NCBI GenBank assembly: GCA_003116995.1
Contig: BDSL01000008.1
Span: 682,001-746,000 of the forward strand
DNA: 64,000 nt
DNA from: Yamagishiella unicocca
Lineage: Eukaryota > Chlorophyta > Chlorophyceae > Chlamydomonadales > Volvocaceae
Direction: 5' to 3'
Below the pieces are notes generated by a model, which was not told the DNA's origin, did not search any database, and was given only the letters and a program-made list of their open reading frames with translations. Every line of letters begins with the position of its first letter. The stretch's first letter is position 1. Shown here in pieces: positions 33,507 through 46,900 of this stretch. The position numbers were made by a program, and so were the translations under genes.

Positions 33507-34589
33507 TTTATTCAGGACCCCATAATTTTATGAGCGCCTGCGAGAAGTTGACGGGTGGATTATTTGCTTGCTGGCCGGGGAACATAGCGGTCTTTTTAAT
33601 GTGGGCTGTGGTGCCACAATGTGGCTGTGTGTACATGTCACAGTCACCGCCAGCCGACACCAGCTCGGATGCCACCCGCGCCCATCCACTGCTCCCACTA
33701 CCCCGAAGGGGGGGATGAACTATATCCATTCACCCAAACTTGACCAACAATATAAAGGGTTCAGCTCTTGCAACCAACATTTGCCAACCATGCAAATCCG
33801 ACACATCAACTGTGACCACCGGAGCTGCGTTCGTTGGCGTTACACATCGGGCCTGACGCTGGCCGTGAGCAGCCGCCCTACCGAGGGGGGAGGTCAGGGG
33901 CCTTTGTGTACATTCCACGATAGGCCACACTAGTAGTCCTCCTGCTTGTGTAACTAGCCCATACGAGCAGGAGGTTCAAAGCAGCGACGAAACCATGAAA
34001 ACTCTAGGCGGACACTTACAGCCATGGAGACAGAGAGCGCATCCCTCTGAACCAAATCGACCGCCTGCCGTCCCGTACATACCGGCACCGTATGGCATCA
34101 TGCCATGATGTGCTCTTAAGGCACCGTCAAGTCCGGTACAACGGTATTGGCCAATTAGGGTTCGTAGGGGGATAAGCGTTAAAAGAGTTTCGTCCAATCA
34201 AATATGTAGCGCTCACATACGGGGTCCATGCACGTGCTGTGGTGTCACTGAGCGGTACAGGTGTCGTGCCTACGACATGCTGTCGTTGGTGCCGTACGAC
34301 GCGCCACAGGGTCCCCGCTTTGCTTGCTTACCTTCGCTCGCCCACATACCCAGCGGTTCAACAGGGCCTTACGTTTCCTTGCTTCCCGTCGTCGCCAAAC
34401 AGCGACCCTCACTAGCACCTCGATCGAGTCGACAAATCGAAGCTCTGCCCCCCCCGCCTCTCATACCCCTCCTCTCTTCTATACCTCACCCCACCTGCCC
34501 CGTCTCCTCCCTGGCGCACTAATATGCAGTCGGCACCACGGCGATGTGCCCGATGGTTCTACCTCTTGGTCGGGAACCCACTGTAACCG
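33507..34589. other. Unassigned intergenic DNA
   Basis: No supported gene between the tRNA and the 3' end of the phosphoesterase gene. 34540-34593 resembles 18388-18440 (dispersed repeat). Confidence 0.4.
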
Positions 34590-34594
34590 TTACA
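34590..34594 (-). terminator. TGTAA poly(A) signal candidate of the phosphoesterase gene
   Basis: TGTAA on the minus strand, 390 bp after the stop codon at 34986-34984. It lies in a dispersed repeat, so the assignment is tentative. Confidence 0.4.
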
Positions 34595-34904
34595 ACCACC
34601 AGCCCTGTGGCCGCCGCTCCCCCACTTACCCAGCCTGGCTCCCCAGCATCCTGGTAAGGAAGGTTCGCATCCGCATGAACTGCCTGGCCCCACCACTCCC
34701 CACATATTCCCTCGCGTGCCCTGAATCCCGCAGCAAGCCCCGCTTTCGACTCCGCAGGCCCCGGCCTACGCTGCGGCCTGCCGCTCCGCACCACCCTTGC
34801 CTCCCAGCGACAGGGCTGCTACAGCCGCAACCGTGGCAGGCCTGCGACATCACCTTGCTGCTCATCCTAATCCCAAAGGCACTACCGCCACTGAAGCGAT
34901 GTGT

Positions 34905-34965
34905 TTTAGAAATGCTGAGCTGAGCCGCGAAGTAGACGATGTGTGTGTGTGTGTGTGTGCGTGCA
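34905..34965 (+). repeat. Repeat head plus (TG)n, related to cyclase intron 3
   Basis: gaaatgctgagctgagccgc plus gaagtagacga is followed directly by (TG)10-11. The head is the same as that of the 140-bp units at 4698 and 5251. It lies in the 3' UTR of the phosphoesterase gene, about 20-80 bp past the stop. Confidence 0.85.
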
Positions 34966-34983
34966 TTGCTGCTGCTGCAGCCG

Positions 34984-37900
34984 CTACAGCTGCTTGCGCG
35001 GCACCACCAAGTAGTCGACCAGCCGCCACTGCGCAGCCGGGGTCCGGGAGGCGGCTCCGGCCGCCGCTGCCGCCGCGGGGGCGGCGTCCCCCGGCGCCGC
35101 CTGCGCCGCCTCCTCCCCCTCGTCCTCCTCGCCCCTGGCCGGCGCCCACCTGCTGGGGTAGTGCGCCTCGTGCGCCACTGCGCCCGCGCTGCCGCCGCCG
35201 TTGGGACCCCGCCAGCGGGCGTCCTCCTTCCACCTGCCGCAAGCGCAGGAAGGACGGAAGGAAGGGAGGAAGGAACCCCAACAACTCATCACGCCGCACG
35301 TCGTGACGTCACGTCACGTTGCGTTGCGTTACGTGGCATCTAAGGCCTGGGCCACCTCGCACTTCGGGCCCCCCCCCATGCGCCGGGGCAGATGGGGCTT
35401 ATGCAGGACACGAGAGGAACGTGATAAGAAACCATACAGGCAGGCCGGGCGCTGTTAGCAGCCCCCCATTTCTCCAAAGCATATCCAAACGGCTGTCCTA
35501 AACGGTTTTTCCTCGCACCCCATCAGCTGGGTGTGCGGCCCCATCTGGCTACAGCCGCACCTGGAGGGCACCTCGTCCAGTGCCAGCGTGTACAGCCGCA
35601 GGTCCCCCTCGGGCCCTATGTGCAGCCGGCAGAAGGACTTGCAGCTGGCCTCGCGCAGACTGGAGAACGCCTCGTCGTAGTGCACGTGGCACCAGCACAC
35701 CTGGGGGAGGGGGCGGTGGAGGGTGAGACGAGGGGGCGTCGAGGGGTGGCGGGCGGCGCTGGAGGGAGAGACTCTGCGTGGGCCGATGAGCCGAGAGGGG
35801 CAGCAGCAGCAGCACCACCGGGACGAGAGCAGCACTAGCAGCACTTAACAGCACTAGCAGCACTTAACAGCGCCAGCAGCACCATCACAAGCGTATCGCC
35901 CAAGCCCCCGGCGTGCTGCACTCACCGACAGGTAGAGGTACAGACCGAACACGAAACCCATGGCGGGGGTGGCCAGCAGCCAGTAGTACGCCAGCATGCC
36001 GGCGTAGTACGACACGGCCTGTGACGAGCAACGCGGAGGCCGGGTCGCAGGTGCCGTACAGTTGTGGCCGGATGGGGATGTGGGTTTTTGTCCCCGGGCA
36101 CGGTGTGAAACCCCACCCGCTGGGCGGCGGCAATTTGCAGCACCTGCGGCCGAGCGTGACAGCGGCAGGTACGGCATGTCGTACCTGGAGGCGGCTGATG
36201 GACTCCAGGGAGCCGCCGGCGGCGCACATGGCGGTGCGGGCCACCGCAATGATCTGCAGCGCGACGGGCAACGGGAAAGGAGCAACGGGCGACGGGGAAG
36301 GAGCAACGGGCAACGGTCATGTCGGTGTTGGGAAGGATGCAGGGCGGTGTGGGCGGCGGAGGCAAGATGGCCGGCCAGCCCCACACGCCCCGCTGCCCGC
36401 ACGGCGCAAGCCTGCTGCCGCCGCGGCATGCGGCCAACGCCCGCAGCAGCAGCAACAGCAGCAGCGGTGACGAGCAGCTCAGTGCCGTACCTCGGGCACG
36501 TCGTACACTCCCATCGCCAACTGCGGTGTGGCGGCGGGGACAAGGATTTGGCGGGAAAACGGGCTTTAACGTTTGTGAGTGCGCCATAAGGCCCATGGTG
36601 GCCTATGCAGCTGACAGGCAACAGCCAATAACAGCAGAGCCCAATATCCGCCTCGACGTCTCTCCCAGCAACAGATTTCTTAGCTGCAGGTTTTACCTCG
36701 CCCGCCGCCTTTGCCAATCGCCACCTGCCCCCGTCCATCATTGTCCTCGCATCCACGGGTCTTCCTCGCAGCCCCCTTCCATACGGCCGCCACCCGACGT
36801 GGTCGCACCCGCCCCCTCTGCCGACCTGCCGCCGGACGCTGGCTGCCCAAGCCTGGCTTCATCACCACGGGGACGGTCTGTACCCAGGCTCGGGCGGGTC
36901 CGCGCTTCAACAAGTCTCGCTCTAGCACGTCCAGCCCCCACACCAAGCTCCGCACCATCTACTCAAGATCACGCTAACAAAACGTTGCGCAACACAGCTC
37001 GGGGTTCTTGTTGTAGCACGTGTAGGCCTAGCAGCCGGGGGCGGACCTCGACCTCTGGCTTTGGATAACTGAACCATGCCCCCCTCCAGCACACAATCCC
37101 AAACACGTGTACCGAATGTTTCCTAGTTGGTGTTCCTTTTCGTCATGAAGTGCCGACCTCCGGGTTCCTCTAAACCCTGCCCACCTGCAGCGCCCCCGGG
37201 TACACTCCCAGCGTCCAGCGCTGCAGGGAAGCTCGGAGGCCCTGTTCGGCGATGGCGGGTGGGTGGAGGAAGGGACACACAGCGGAGGAGTTGAAAGACG
37301 AAGCGAAGAACCAGCGTGGCTGGAAGCTGAGCAGGTCATTCGGCACTCCTCGCCAAAACGGGCTCTTGCCCTCCTCCCTAACATGTTTGCAGCCCATGGT
37401 TGCCCCTGCAGCCAAGTGGTGCCGCGTCCCAACCGCCAACGGCCATGGTACGGAAACGCACCATGGGGTCGGGGAAGTGCTCCTCCTCGTACGCCCGGTA
37501 CCAGCGGTAGAGGCTGTGCGGCCCGTCAGCGCCCAGCCGCTCGTACCTGGCGCGAACCGTCCAGGGAGGGTTGGCGGGCGTGGTAAGGTGGTAGGGGTGA
37601 AGGCCGGGCAGTAGGGCGCCATGATGGCGGGCGCAGAACGGAGGGGTTACGTTACAGCCCACGTGTGCTCAAACGGAGGATAGGCAGCCGACGGGCTCAT
37701 TGAAAAACAAGCACCCGCAGCTTCATCCACCCCTTCCCTCTTCCCCTGCCTCCCCCCCTTTGTCGATCCTTAGGATCTCCTCCTTCCCCCCCTCCCCCGG
37801 GTTTTCCTTCGTACACGGGTTTTCCTTGCAACCCCCGCCCAACCCGCGCCAAGGTGCACTCACTTGATGCACGTTTCCACCCCCAGCTCCAGCAGCAACA

Positions 37901-40900
37901 GCAGCACTATGGCCAGGGACACGTGCGTGAGGGTGTGCGCCACCGCGAAGGCCAGCTGCACCGGGAAGCCCCCCAGGCGGGCGGGGAGCAGCGGGCCGGG
38001 GGCGGCGACGGGGCCGCCGCCGCCGCCGCCGTTGGCCGGCGACTTGGCGGTCCCCACGCCGCCTGGCGGAGGGCGCGAAGCGGGCGGGGAGCAGCGGGCG
38101 GCAGGCTTGAGGAGACATACCTGGGCTTTAGGGTTTTAGAGACTTAGGGGCTTAGGTTTCTAGGTTTCTAGGTTTCTAGGGTTTCTACCCAGCCAGCAGG
38201 GGGGGTGCGTTGGCGTCAGGTAGGGTGCGTTGGCGTCAGGTAGGTCGCGGTGTCCTCGGGACGCCGCCCCGGTGCTGCCTCACCTCCCTTGGCCAGCCCC
38301 AGGGTGACCAGGAACAGCAGCGCCAGCGCCCCCGCGGACAGGTAGCTCCGACCCAGGATGGCGCCCAGGGTCTCCATGTAGGCGGCACACAGCAGCGACA
38401 GCGCCTTGGCTGCGGGCGGGAGGGGATGAGGGGATGAGGGGATGAGCGATATGAGAGGGAGCGCCCGGTGGGTGCGAGCAGTACCCAGTTCAAACTCGCC
38501 TCGCCCCTCCGTCACCTCCATCACGTATCCTGTCAGCCAGCAGCATCCAGAGGACCTCCCCCCCGCCCCCGCACCAGCCCCCCGGCCTCGCATTCCCCCA
38601 CCCACCACCTCCGCCCACCCACCCACCCGGGGTGTCTGCATCCAGCACTTCAGCCAGGTGGCTGCAGCGGGGCAGCACCGAAACCACCAGCAGGAAGTAG
38701 AACACGCCGCCGATCACATCGAACCTGCCGGCAGGGGGAGGAAGAGGGGCGGGGTGGAGCACGCGTGTGTTTTGCTGTGGCCCTCCGCCCTCGGCGGCGC
38801 CTTCAAGTATATCCCAGGCCCCTTTCCCAGCCCCCTTTCCCAGCCACACGCACCAGCGCATGCTATGGGCAACGGAACGTCGCTCGCTCGTGTCCTATCG
38901 TCCTCGAGGGCGGTAAGATGATACCCGGCACCGACCCGCCCGCTCATACACATGGTTACACGCCGCCTCCCTCACTTTCCCTCGCCCCCGCGGATACATA
39001 TTTTTACCCCACCCCCCCTCGCTCCCCCCCTCGCTGCCCTCACCTGGTGTTCCGGAGCCTGAACACGTGCAGGTTTTTGCAGCCCAGTTGCAGCGAGGTG
39101 CGCGGGGAGGGGTAGCAGGCGGCGCACTCGTACTCCCCGTCAGGACCAATGGCGGCGTAGGCGCTGATGCCGCCACCACCACCACCACCACCACCACCAC
39201 CACCACCACCACCACCACCGCCACCACCGCCACCACCACCACCAGCGCCGGTGTGGGAGGACGACAACGGCCGGGCGGATGGCGGCCAGCCGCCAGGCGC
39301 GTGCTGCCGGGGCCCTATGCGGCTGCCTGGAGGCCCGCCGTACAGGGCGGCTCCAGGCGCGTATATCCTGCGCACGTGGTGGTGGGCGACGCGAGCGAGT
39401 GAGCTGGCAGGGTGAATAAGGGAAGGCACCCGCAGGTAGGAGCTGCAACCAGGACAGGCTTAATGGTAGCAACATAGTAGCGCAACCCTAAACGGAAACC
39501 CGCCTTTCCCCCGGGCCCGTCCTTCCCCTCCCTCCCCCCGCCTTCTGCCCTCCGTCTCCAATGCCGTGTAACCGGGCCTTCCTTGCCCCCCCCGTCCTCT
39601 CTCCCCCTCCCGCCCCCCTTCCCCTCCCCCTCCCTTCCCGCCCCTCTTCCCCTTCCCCTAACCCTCCCCTCCCCAGGCTCGCCCACCCGCAGGTGCAGGG
39701 CAGCGCCACCGCCGCGTACAGCCCCGCAGTGGCATCCGCCGCGGGGTCCAGCGGCGCCTGGAAGCGCGCCTCCGCAAACACGTGCGTGGGGTGCAGGAAG
39801 GCGCCGCCGCCGCCGTTCACCACCAGGTGCTCCGGGTCGTGGGGGTGGCGCGACCAGCACTGCCGCGCCTGGCAGGCGGGGCAGGGGCGGGCGGCGGGGT
39901 GGGAGCTGCGGGCGCCGCCGTCCATTCGGAGCTGCGGCGGAGCCGGGGGGCGCAGAGGGTGGTGGGCGTGGGGGTGAGTGGCGGCGGCGGCGCTGTTGTC
40001 GGAGAAGAAGCCCAGACCGACCGGGGGAGGGGGAGGGGGAGGGGGAGGCCCGTAGTAGCGGTAGCCGTCGCTGCCGCGGGCGATGCTACCGGAGGTGGAG
40101 GAGGCGGCGGAGGCCTCGTCGCTGCTGCCGCCGATGAGGACGTCGCTGTGCCAGCCGCCGGAAGATGTCGCGGCGGCGGCGGCGGCGGCGGCGGCAGCGG
40201 CGGCAGAAGGGGCGGAGTCGCCGTCGCCGTCGCCGCCGCCGTGGGCTGGATGCGCTGGTGGTGGTGCTGGTGGTGGTGGCGGTGACGGCTGCATCGCTGC
40301 TGCGCTGACGGGCGGGATGTCGTCTGAGAGGCTGCTGCGGCCGAACACGTCATCTGTGAGTGGGGTCGGGTCGGGTCGGGTCGGGTCGGGTCGGGTGGGG
40401 TCGGGTGGGGTGGGGTCGGGTCGGGTGGGATCGGGTGGGGTCGGGTGGGGTCGGGTCGGGTGGGGTCGGGTGGGGTCGGGTCGGGTCGGGTGGGGTCGGG
40501 TCGGGTGGGGTCGGGTCAGGTCGGCGCACAAAAGGGGGTCCATTAGGACGGGGGAAATCTATGCCTATGGGAGGGGCGGAAACTGGACCAGACTGACGGC
40601 GGCAGCGTAAGGCCGCGCACATGACCCCCGCAAAACCTAAACCCTAAAACCCGCCCACTGCATCAACGCCCTCAGCCACTCCGTGACGTGCCGAGCGGCA
40701 CATCCCTGCTCCTCCCCCGCCCACTCTGCCCCCCCACCTCGCACCCGAGAAGCACACGGTGGTGCCGCTGGTGTGGACCTCCCCTGCACCACCGCCACCA
40801 CCACCACCACTGGCGGCAGCGGCAGCGGCACTGCCCTCCCCTGGCGGATCGGAAGGTGATGGCAGCTCGTGGGGCGTCCGCACCCCGGAGGGCCCCGCGG

Positions 40901-43900
40901 CCCCGGCGGCTCCGGCCGCCAGCGCCAGCACCCGCGAGGTCCCGCTGTCGGGCGGGGAGGTGGAGGCGGCGAACGCGGCGAAGGCGGAGGTGACCCAGCC
41001 GCCCGCCCCGCGAGCAGCGGCGCCGCGAGGTGGGGGCTGTGAGGGGCCAGGCGGAGGCCGCGCTGGCGGCGCCTGCGCCTGCCTCTGTTGCTGCTCCTGT
41101 TGCGGCTGTTGCTGTTTTTGCTGCTGCTGGTGGTGTTGCGGATGCTGCTGGTGCTGCTGGTGCTGCTGGTGCGCCCCCGGCTGCTGCTGTTGCTGTTGCG
41201 GCGGGGGCGGCGGTGTCGCCCAGCTGTGCCGCATGTAGAAGTGCAGGTCCCCAGCCAGGTGCAGCCGGGCGCGGCCACGCAGGTGCCCCCGCACCAGCTG
41301 CCGCAGGTTGGCGCCGCTGCGGCGCTGCCAGAACCACTCCAGCAGCCACAGCGGCTCGTGGGTTATCAGGATCACCTGACAGCGGGGGGGTGCGAGGGAA
41401 TCCCGGGTACGTGTTAAAAGCCGTTTGTGACAGACGTTTGGGGAGGCGGGGGGAGGCGGCGTTGGGGAGGTGCGGCTTGAACGCGCGGTCAAAGGGTGAA
41501 CCAATGGATCAGCGAGAGAGGGTAGGCGCGCACGGAATGTGTAGCTTGGGGAGTCCAGGTTCACGCACGGGGTGGGGTGGGGTGGGTGTGGGGGGGACAA
41601 CATCAAGAGGTGAGTGGTTCTCGCTGTGGTTCAACTGAAGGCAATGGCGGTTACCAAAGCGGTTACCAACGAAGGAATCCGTCGATCTGTCATACAGCCA
41701 CCGGATGCCGACACGATAACGGTTACGCCGATCTCCCCCCCACATAAACGTCTGTTTTTTTACGGTTTTCTCGCGTCCACGGGTCTTCCCGCCCCCCGTA
41801 CACACCCACCCACCTGGTCCTCCGGCGACATGCGCTGCTCCACCACGTTGGCGAAGTAGCGGTACTGCTGCATGTCGATGTCCTGCGACCCACGGGTCGT
41901 TCCAAGGGCAGGAGGAGGAAGAAGAGGAGGCGGATGTTTTTTGCGTCCCGAGGGTTGCGGCCAAGGGAGGAGCGCACCTGCCCTTGGACGGGGCCTCCGC
42001 ACCTCACTGCAACCCGGCACCGGAAACCCCACTGCTCCCCGCGGTGGGTGCCCTTCCCCCGCCCCAGGGCCCCGCCCCCGCCCCAGGGCCCCGCCCCCGC
42101 CCCAGGACCCCGCGTCTCGGGCCCCCGACTGCGGGAGCGGCAGCGCAGCGCAGCGCAGTGCGGGAGTAAAGTCAACGCGATGTGCTCCCCGTGTTTCTAC
42201 GCTACCACGACCCCGGTAGCCGGTAGCCCTCTTCGCGCCCTCCCCCCCCCATCCACGGGTCTCCCTCGAACCCCACACACACACCTGCACCAGCGCCAGG
42301 TCGAAGCCGAAGACCCACCAGCCAGCAGGCAGCCGGAGCGCAAAGTAGCTCTTTTCCTGCGCAGGTCCAGGGGGGATTCGGCGGTTGAGCGGTTAGCCGG
42401 TTACTCTCTTCCCTCCCCCCCCGCCACCTGCCACCTGGGTTTCCTCCCATGCCCGCCGGCCCACGTGTGTCGTATGTCGTACCTGTGGCAGCAGCCAGCC
42501 GCCCAGCCAGCCCTTGTGCTGGATTTCCCGAGTGAAGGTCTGCGGAGGCGCAGGTAGCGGAGCGGCAGCGGAGCGGGTGGCGGCGCGCTCAAGAGGGGAT
42601 TGCGAAGAAAACCCGTGTACGAGGAACGTGTACGAGGAAGGTTGGCGGGTGGGAGAGGTAAGGTTGGGTGGAAACGAAGGGCGCCGCCTGTTAACGTACC
42701 TTAGTCGTTGGGAGTCCTCACTCCCAACGGGGGAAAGCACCACACCCATCTCGACCTCGTCCTCACCGGCCCCCTGCCCCTTCCCCCCGACCGGCCCTCT
42801 CAGTCCGTCCGCGTAGGTAGGAATCTTTGCCAGCATGCACCTCCAAACGTGTGTACCCAACGGTTTCCTTGATCGGCTGATCGGTTGATCGGTTTCCTTG
42901 TCAGTGCCGGCCCCCTAGGCCTCCGTTCCTGCTCTTTGGCGCGCCGCTCCGCTGGACCATCACCTTCACCGCCCTCGGTTTGTCGGCCGTGGATTCGCGG
43001 ATTCTCTCATCAAAACCCCCTAGGCTGGCCGCACGCACCTCCAGCCCGTCAATCCAGTCGTGGTTCCCTGGGATGGCGAAGGCGGTGGGTCCCGAGTAGC
43101 GCCTCAGGGCGGCGGATGAGGCCCGCCGGGAGCTGCGAGGGCTGAGGCCGCGGAGGTCGCACGGCAGGTGGGCCTCGTGCACCCCCCAGGCTGGCGGGGG
43201 GGGGCATAGAGGCAGGGGAGGGCCAGGGGAGGGCCAGGGGAGGGGAGGGCAGGAGAGGGCAGGGGAGGAGAGGGTCAGGAGAGGGGAGGGCGGGAGAGGG
43301 CAGGGGTGGGGAAGTAGAGGGCATGGGGCCTTACTCTCGGGGTCCCTCTCCCTCATCTTGTCCTGGTGGTTGGGCCCCAGCACCAGACGACCCCTCGCCC
43401 TCCCGCTCCGGGTTTTCTAACATATCCCCTCTCTTGCCCCGGGTCTCCTCTCATGACCCCTCCCGTGCCCCCGGTTTTCTAACATATCCCCTCCCTCGCC
43501 CCGGGTCTTCTCTCATGTCCCCCCCCACCTGGCGGCAGGTCGGGCTTGTGGACCACTAGGCGGCCGGAGTGGTAGTGAGGCGGGGGGGACAGCGCGTACT
43601 CGAACGGCCTGGGGTGGGGGGTGGGGGGGTGGGGGGAGGGTTTTTGTGGGGGCAGTTCGCAGCCTCTCCGCCCATCCACGGTCCACACACACACACAAGC
43701 AGCGGCAGCGCCAGGCCCGGTCAGATATGATGTAGGGTTAGCAGCACGTTAGCTCACCTGAACAGTCGCTGCTGATAGGTCTCCCTGGAGGGGTTGGGGT
43801 AGGCCAGGTCGCCCCCCAGCAGCAGCACATCGCCCCGGGGGAGCACCAGGGAGGCGCCGGGCTGGAGGGGGGAGCAGCGGAGGGTGCAAGGAAAACCCGT

Positions 43901-46900
43901 GTACGAAAGGAAAAACTGTTCAAAACAGACGCTTCGAGATGCATGCTGGAGGACTTGGTTGAGGAAACTTAAGGGGAGGGGAGGGAGGGGACAGGAACGG
44001 AGAGCAGCACAAAGGATACCCCCCAACCGACGAAGAATAGGAAAATGATTGGGAAGGAGGGCTGGGTGGCGACGGTATCGAAGCCTACAGGTAGTCCTAT
44101 ACCAGAGCCCGATTCTTGGCGGATTCACCGGCACCCCTGCATCTTCACCCTTCCAGCCAGGCGTGCCGTACCTTGGGCGCCGGTGCCCTCCCAGAGCTCG
44201 CCGCCGAGCCCCCCTCCGGCGGCGGCAGGGGCAGGTCCGCGGGCACGGACACCGACAGCACCGGGGCCGCCAGCGCGGAGGCCACCGCGTAGGTGGGGTT
44301 GCCGCCGTCGCCCGTGTCAGCGATGAAGTCAAACCACATCTGGGGGCGCAGGACGCAGCGGAAGGGAGGACGGGTGTGAATCGACGATGGCGGGAGGGAG
44401 ACACCAGCTAGGGCAAGAGGGGGTTGCGAGGAAAACCCGCGTAGGGCAAGAGAGGGAGGGAGAGGCGGGATGGTTGCGAGGGGGAAAAACCCATGTACGA
44501 CGAAAAAATAGCGTTTGGGATAATGCATCTGGAGATGGGCGGGTAGGTGGCAGACCAACCGGCGGGTGTTGCAGCCCGCGCGTCTCCAGGTGTAACCGGA
44601 TTAACCGGTCGCGTGCGACGGCGGAAGCGTGGGTGACTCTCGACCATAGGGCCCACTAAGACTATAGAGGCCACGGCTCTGTGCCGGATGCGACCGCGAG
44701 GAAATGCCTTCGTTGGGTTTTGAGAACAAGGCGAGGACGAGCGGTGCGGCGGGTGTGCGAGGAGATGAGAGTACGACGACCGCCCGGTACCTGCGGCCGC
44801 TCGTCCAGGTGCTCGTACGTGAAGCCGTCACCCTCGCTGGGGGTGTCATTGAATGAGTCGGCCATGGAGGCTGCGGTGGCGGCCTGGGGGGGATTTTATA
44901 AGGGTATCCGCGAATCCACGACCGACAAACCGAGGGGGAGGGCATGGGCGGGGGAAGGCGTGCTAAGATCAGGTGTGGGGGGCCCAGCCGGCGGCAGCAG
45001 CGGCGGCAGCGGCGGTGACGACGGCTGGTGAACATTGCATGGCCGCTGCGTTGACTGCTGGATGAGACCCCCGTTTGTTCATCCGCCTACCCACCCAACT
45101 ACCCCCCACCCGCTTCCGACCGAGTGTCGGACAGACAGGTACCCTACCAGGCGCCTGGTTGCTTCTTCACACGTAGCCGACACACGTCTCAGCCGCACCC
45201 TGCACCCCCCACCTGCATGGTCCTCATGTCGAAGCGGCCCAGGAAGAGCTTCACGGACACCATCAGGTCGAACAGCGTCTTAAACAGGTCTGGGGGGGGC
45301 AGGCGGGGCAGGAGGGGGGCAGGCGGGCAGGAGGGGGGGGCAGGCGGGCAGGAGCGGAAGCGGCACGTTGGAAGGTTGGCGCCGAGGAGCGGGGTCCAGG
45401 GGGGGTAGCATCGGCCTCCTGGGCCTCCTAAGCCTCTCCTAGTGTCCCCTTCCGGGCCCGACACCTCACCTGCGCTGGTGCCCGAGTACCAGGGGACCTG
45501 GGGCCAGGGGGGGGGGGCGAACAGAGGCGGGAGGGGTGGCGGGTGGGGGGGGCCCACAGCGGCACGAGTGGTACGTGCTGGACGGGAGGTTGCGACACCA
45601 GCGGAAAACCGGCAGCAGCGGCAACGGCGGCAGCAGCGGAAAACCGGCAGCAGCAGCAACAGCAGCAGCTCAGCAGCAGCAGCCACGGCAGCAGTAGTTG
45701 CAACAGAGGCCGTACGGGTGTACCGTGCGATGCAACCACACGCACCATGTCCAGAAAGTCAGGCTGCGCGGCAGTAGCACCGTCCGGCGCCGTTGCGGCT
45801 GTAGCACCCGCGGAAGCTGCGTCCCTGGCAGGCACGTCCCGGCCCCTCCCGGCCCCGCGGCTCCCGGCTCCACCGCCGCCGCCGCCGTGCGTTGCGACGG
45901 CGCCGCCGGCGGCGCCGCCGCCGGGCATTGACGCCGAGCGGCCGCTGCCGCCGAGGGGCACCTGCGGGGCGCCGTCCGCCAGGAAGGCAAACGACGACCC
46001 ACGGGTCAGCGCGCGCGCGATGTCGGCCGGCACGCCGGTCGCCTCCGCCAGCTCCGCCGCCAGATGGTTCGGCTCCAGGGCCGCCATGCCCTTGCGCACC
46101 TGCGACCGCACCCAGTCGTACATGCTGCCGTCACGATGCCGTACCATCGTTGTACGCGACGTACCGATGACGCGGTACTGTAGGGACATCGCGAGAGCTA
46201 GCACCACTGCACCAGCACATGCCAAACTGCCAATATCACTGATACAGAATCGACAGAGACGGCATGGCCAGCTTCCGCCAAGCTCCTCCCGACCCCGAGT
46301 TTGCAGCACTGCGCTAGGTGGCCCACAGCTGCACCCGTTCAGGCCCCCGTATCGCCCAGCCCCGCCGTGTGTACCCAAACCTTTCCTAACCGGTTTTACT
46401 TCCAGTGCCGACCCACGGATCTCATCTCAAACCCTCCCCCCCGTTTTTTTCTCGCATCCACGGGTCCTCCTCGCAACCCCCGCCTCGTACCGTGCCCAGC
46501 AGTGCCGGCAGGTAGGGGTGCGACGCGTGAAGATATTCGGAGGCGGCCCGGCGGAGGCGGCTCGTCGACGCCGCCAGCCGGGTCAGCGAGGTCAGGGAGC
46601 CGCGGGCCGCAGCCAGCGCCACCGCGGCGGCGGCGCCGCGGGCGGCGGCACCTGCGGAGGCGGCCTTGCTGAAGCCCTTGCTGATGGGCCGCTTGACCTA
46701 CACGCGCGAGGAGGGTTACAATAAAAGAACCGGTAACTCGACTGGTAACATGGGGGGGTAGCGAGAAGAGCGGCGCAGCTGGAGGTGGAGATGGCAGCGG
46801 TGGTGATGATGGTGGCGGCTACGGTGGTGGTGGTGGCGGCGGCGGCGGTGATGCTGGTTGTGCACCCGACAGGAAGGCGGGTTGGGAGGCCGCAGCGCAC

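Noticed and set aside
33370..33530. tRNA-derived SINE rather than a tRNA gene
   Set aside because: The cloverleaf is intact at every stem with an invariant T-loop, and I see no SINE body or tail after it, nor a second copy in the window.
34862..35306. Overlapping plus and minus ORFs rich in Pro, Arg or Ala near 35 kb
   Set aside because: Shadows of the last phosphoesterase exon (35233-34984) and the TG repeat; only the frame ending WRLVDYLVVPRKQL is collinear with the gene.
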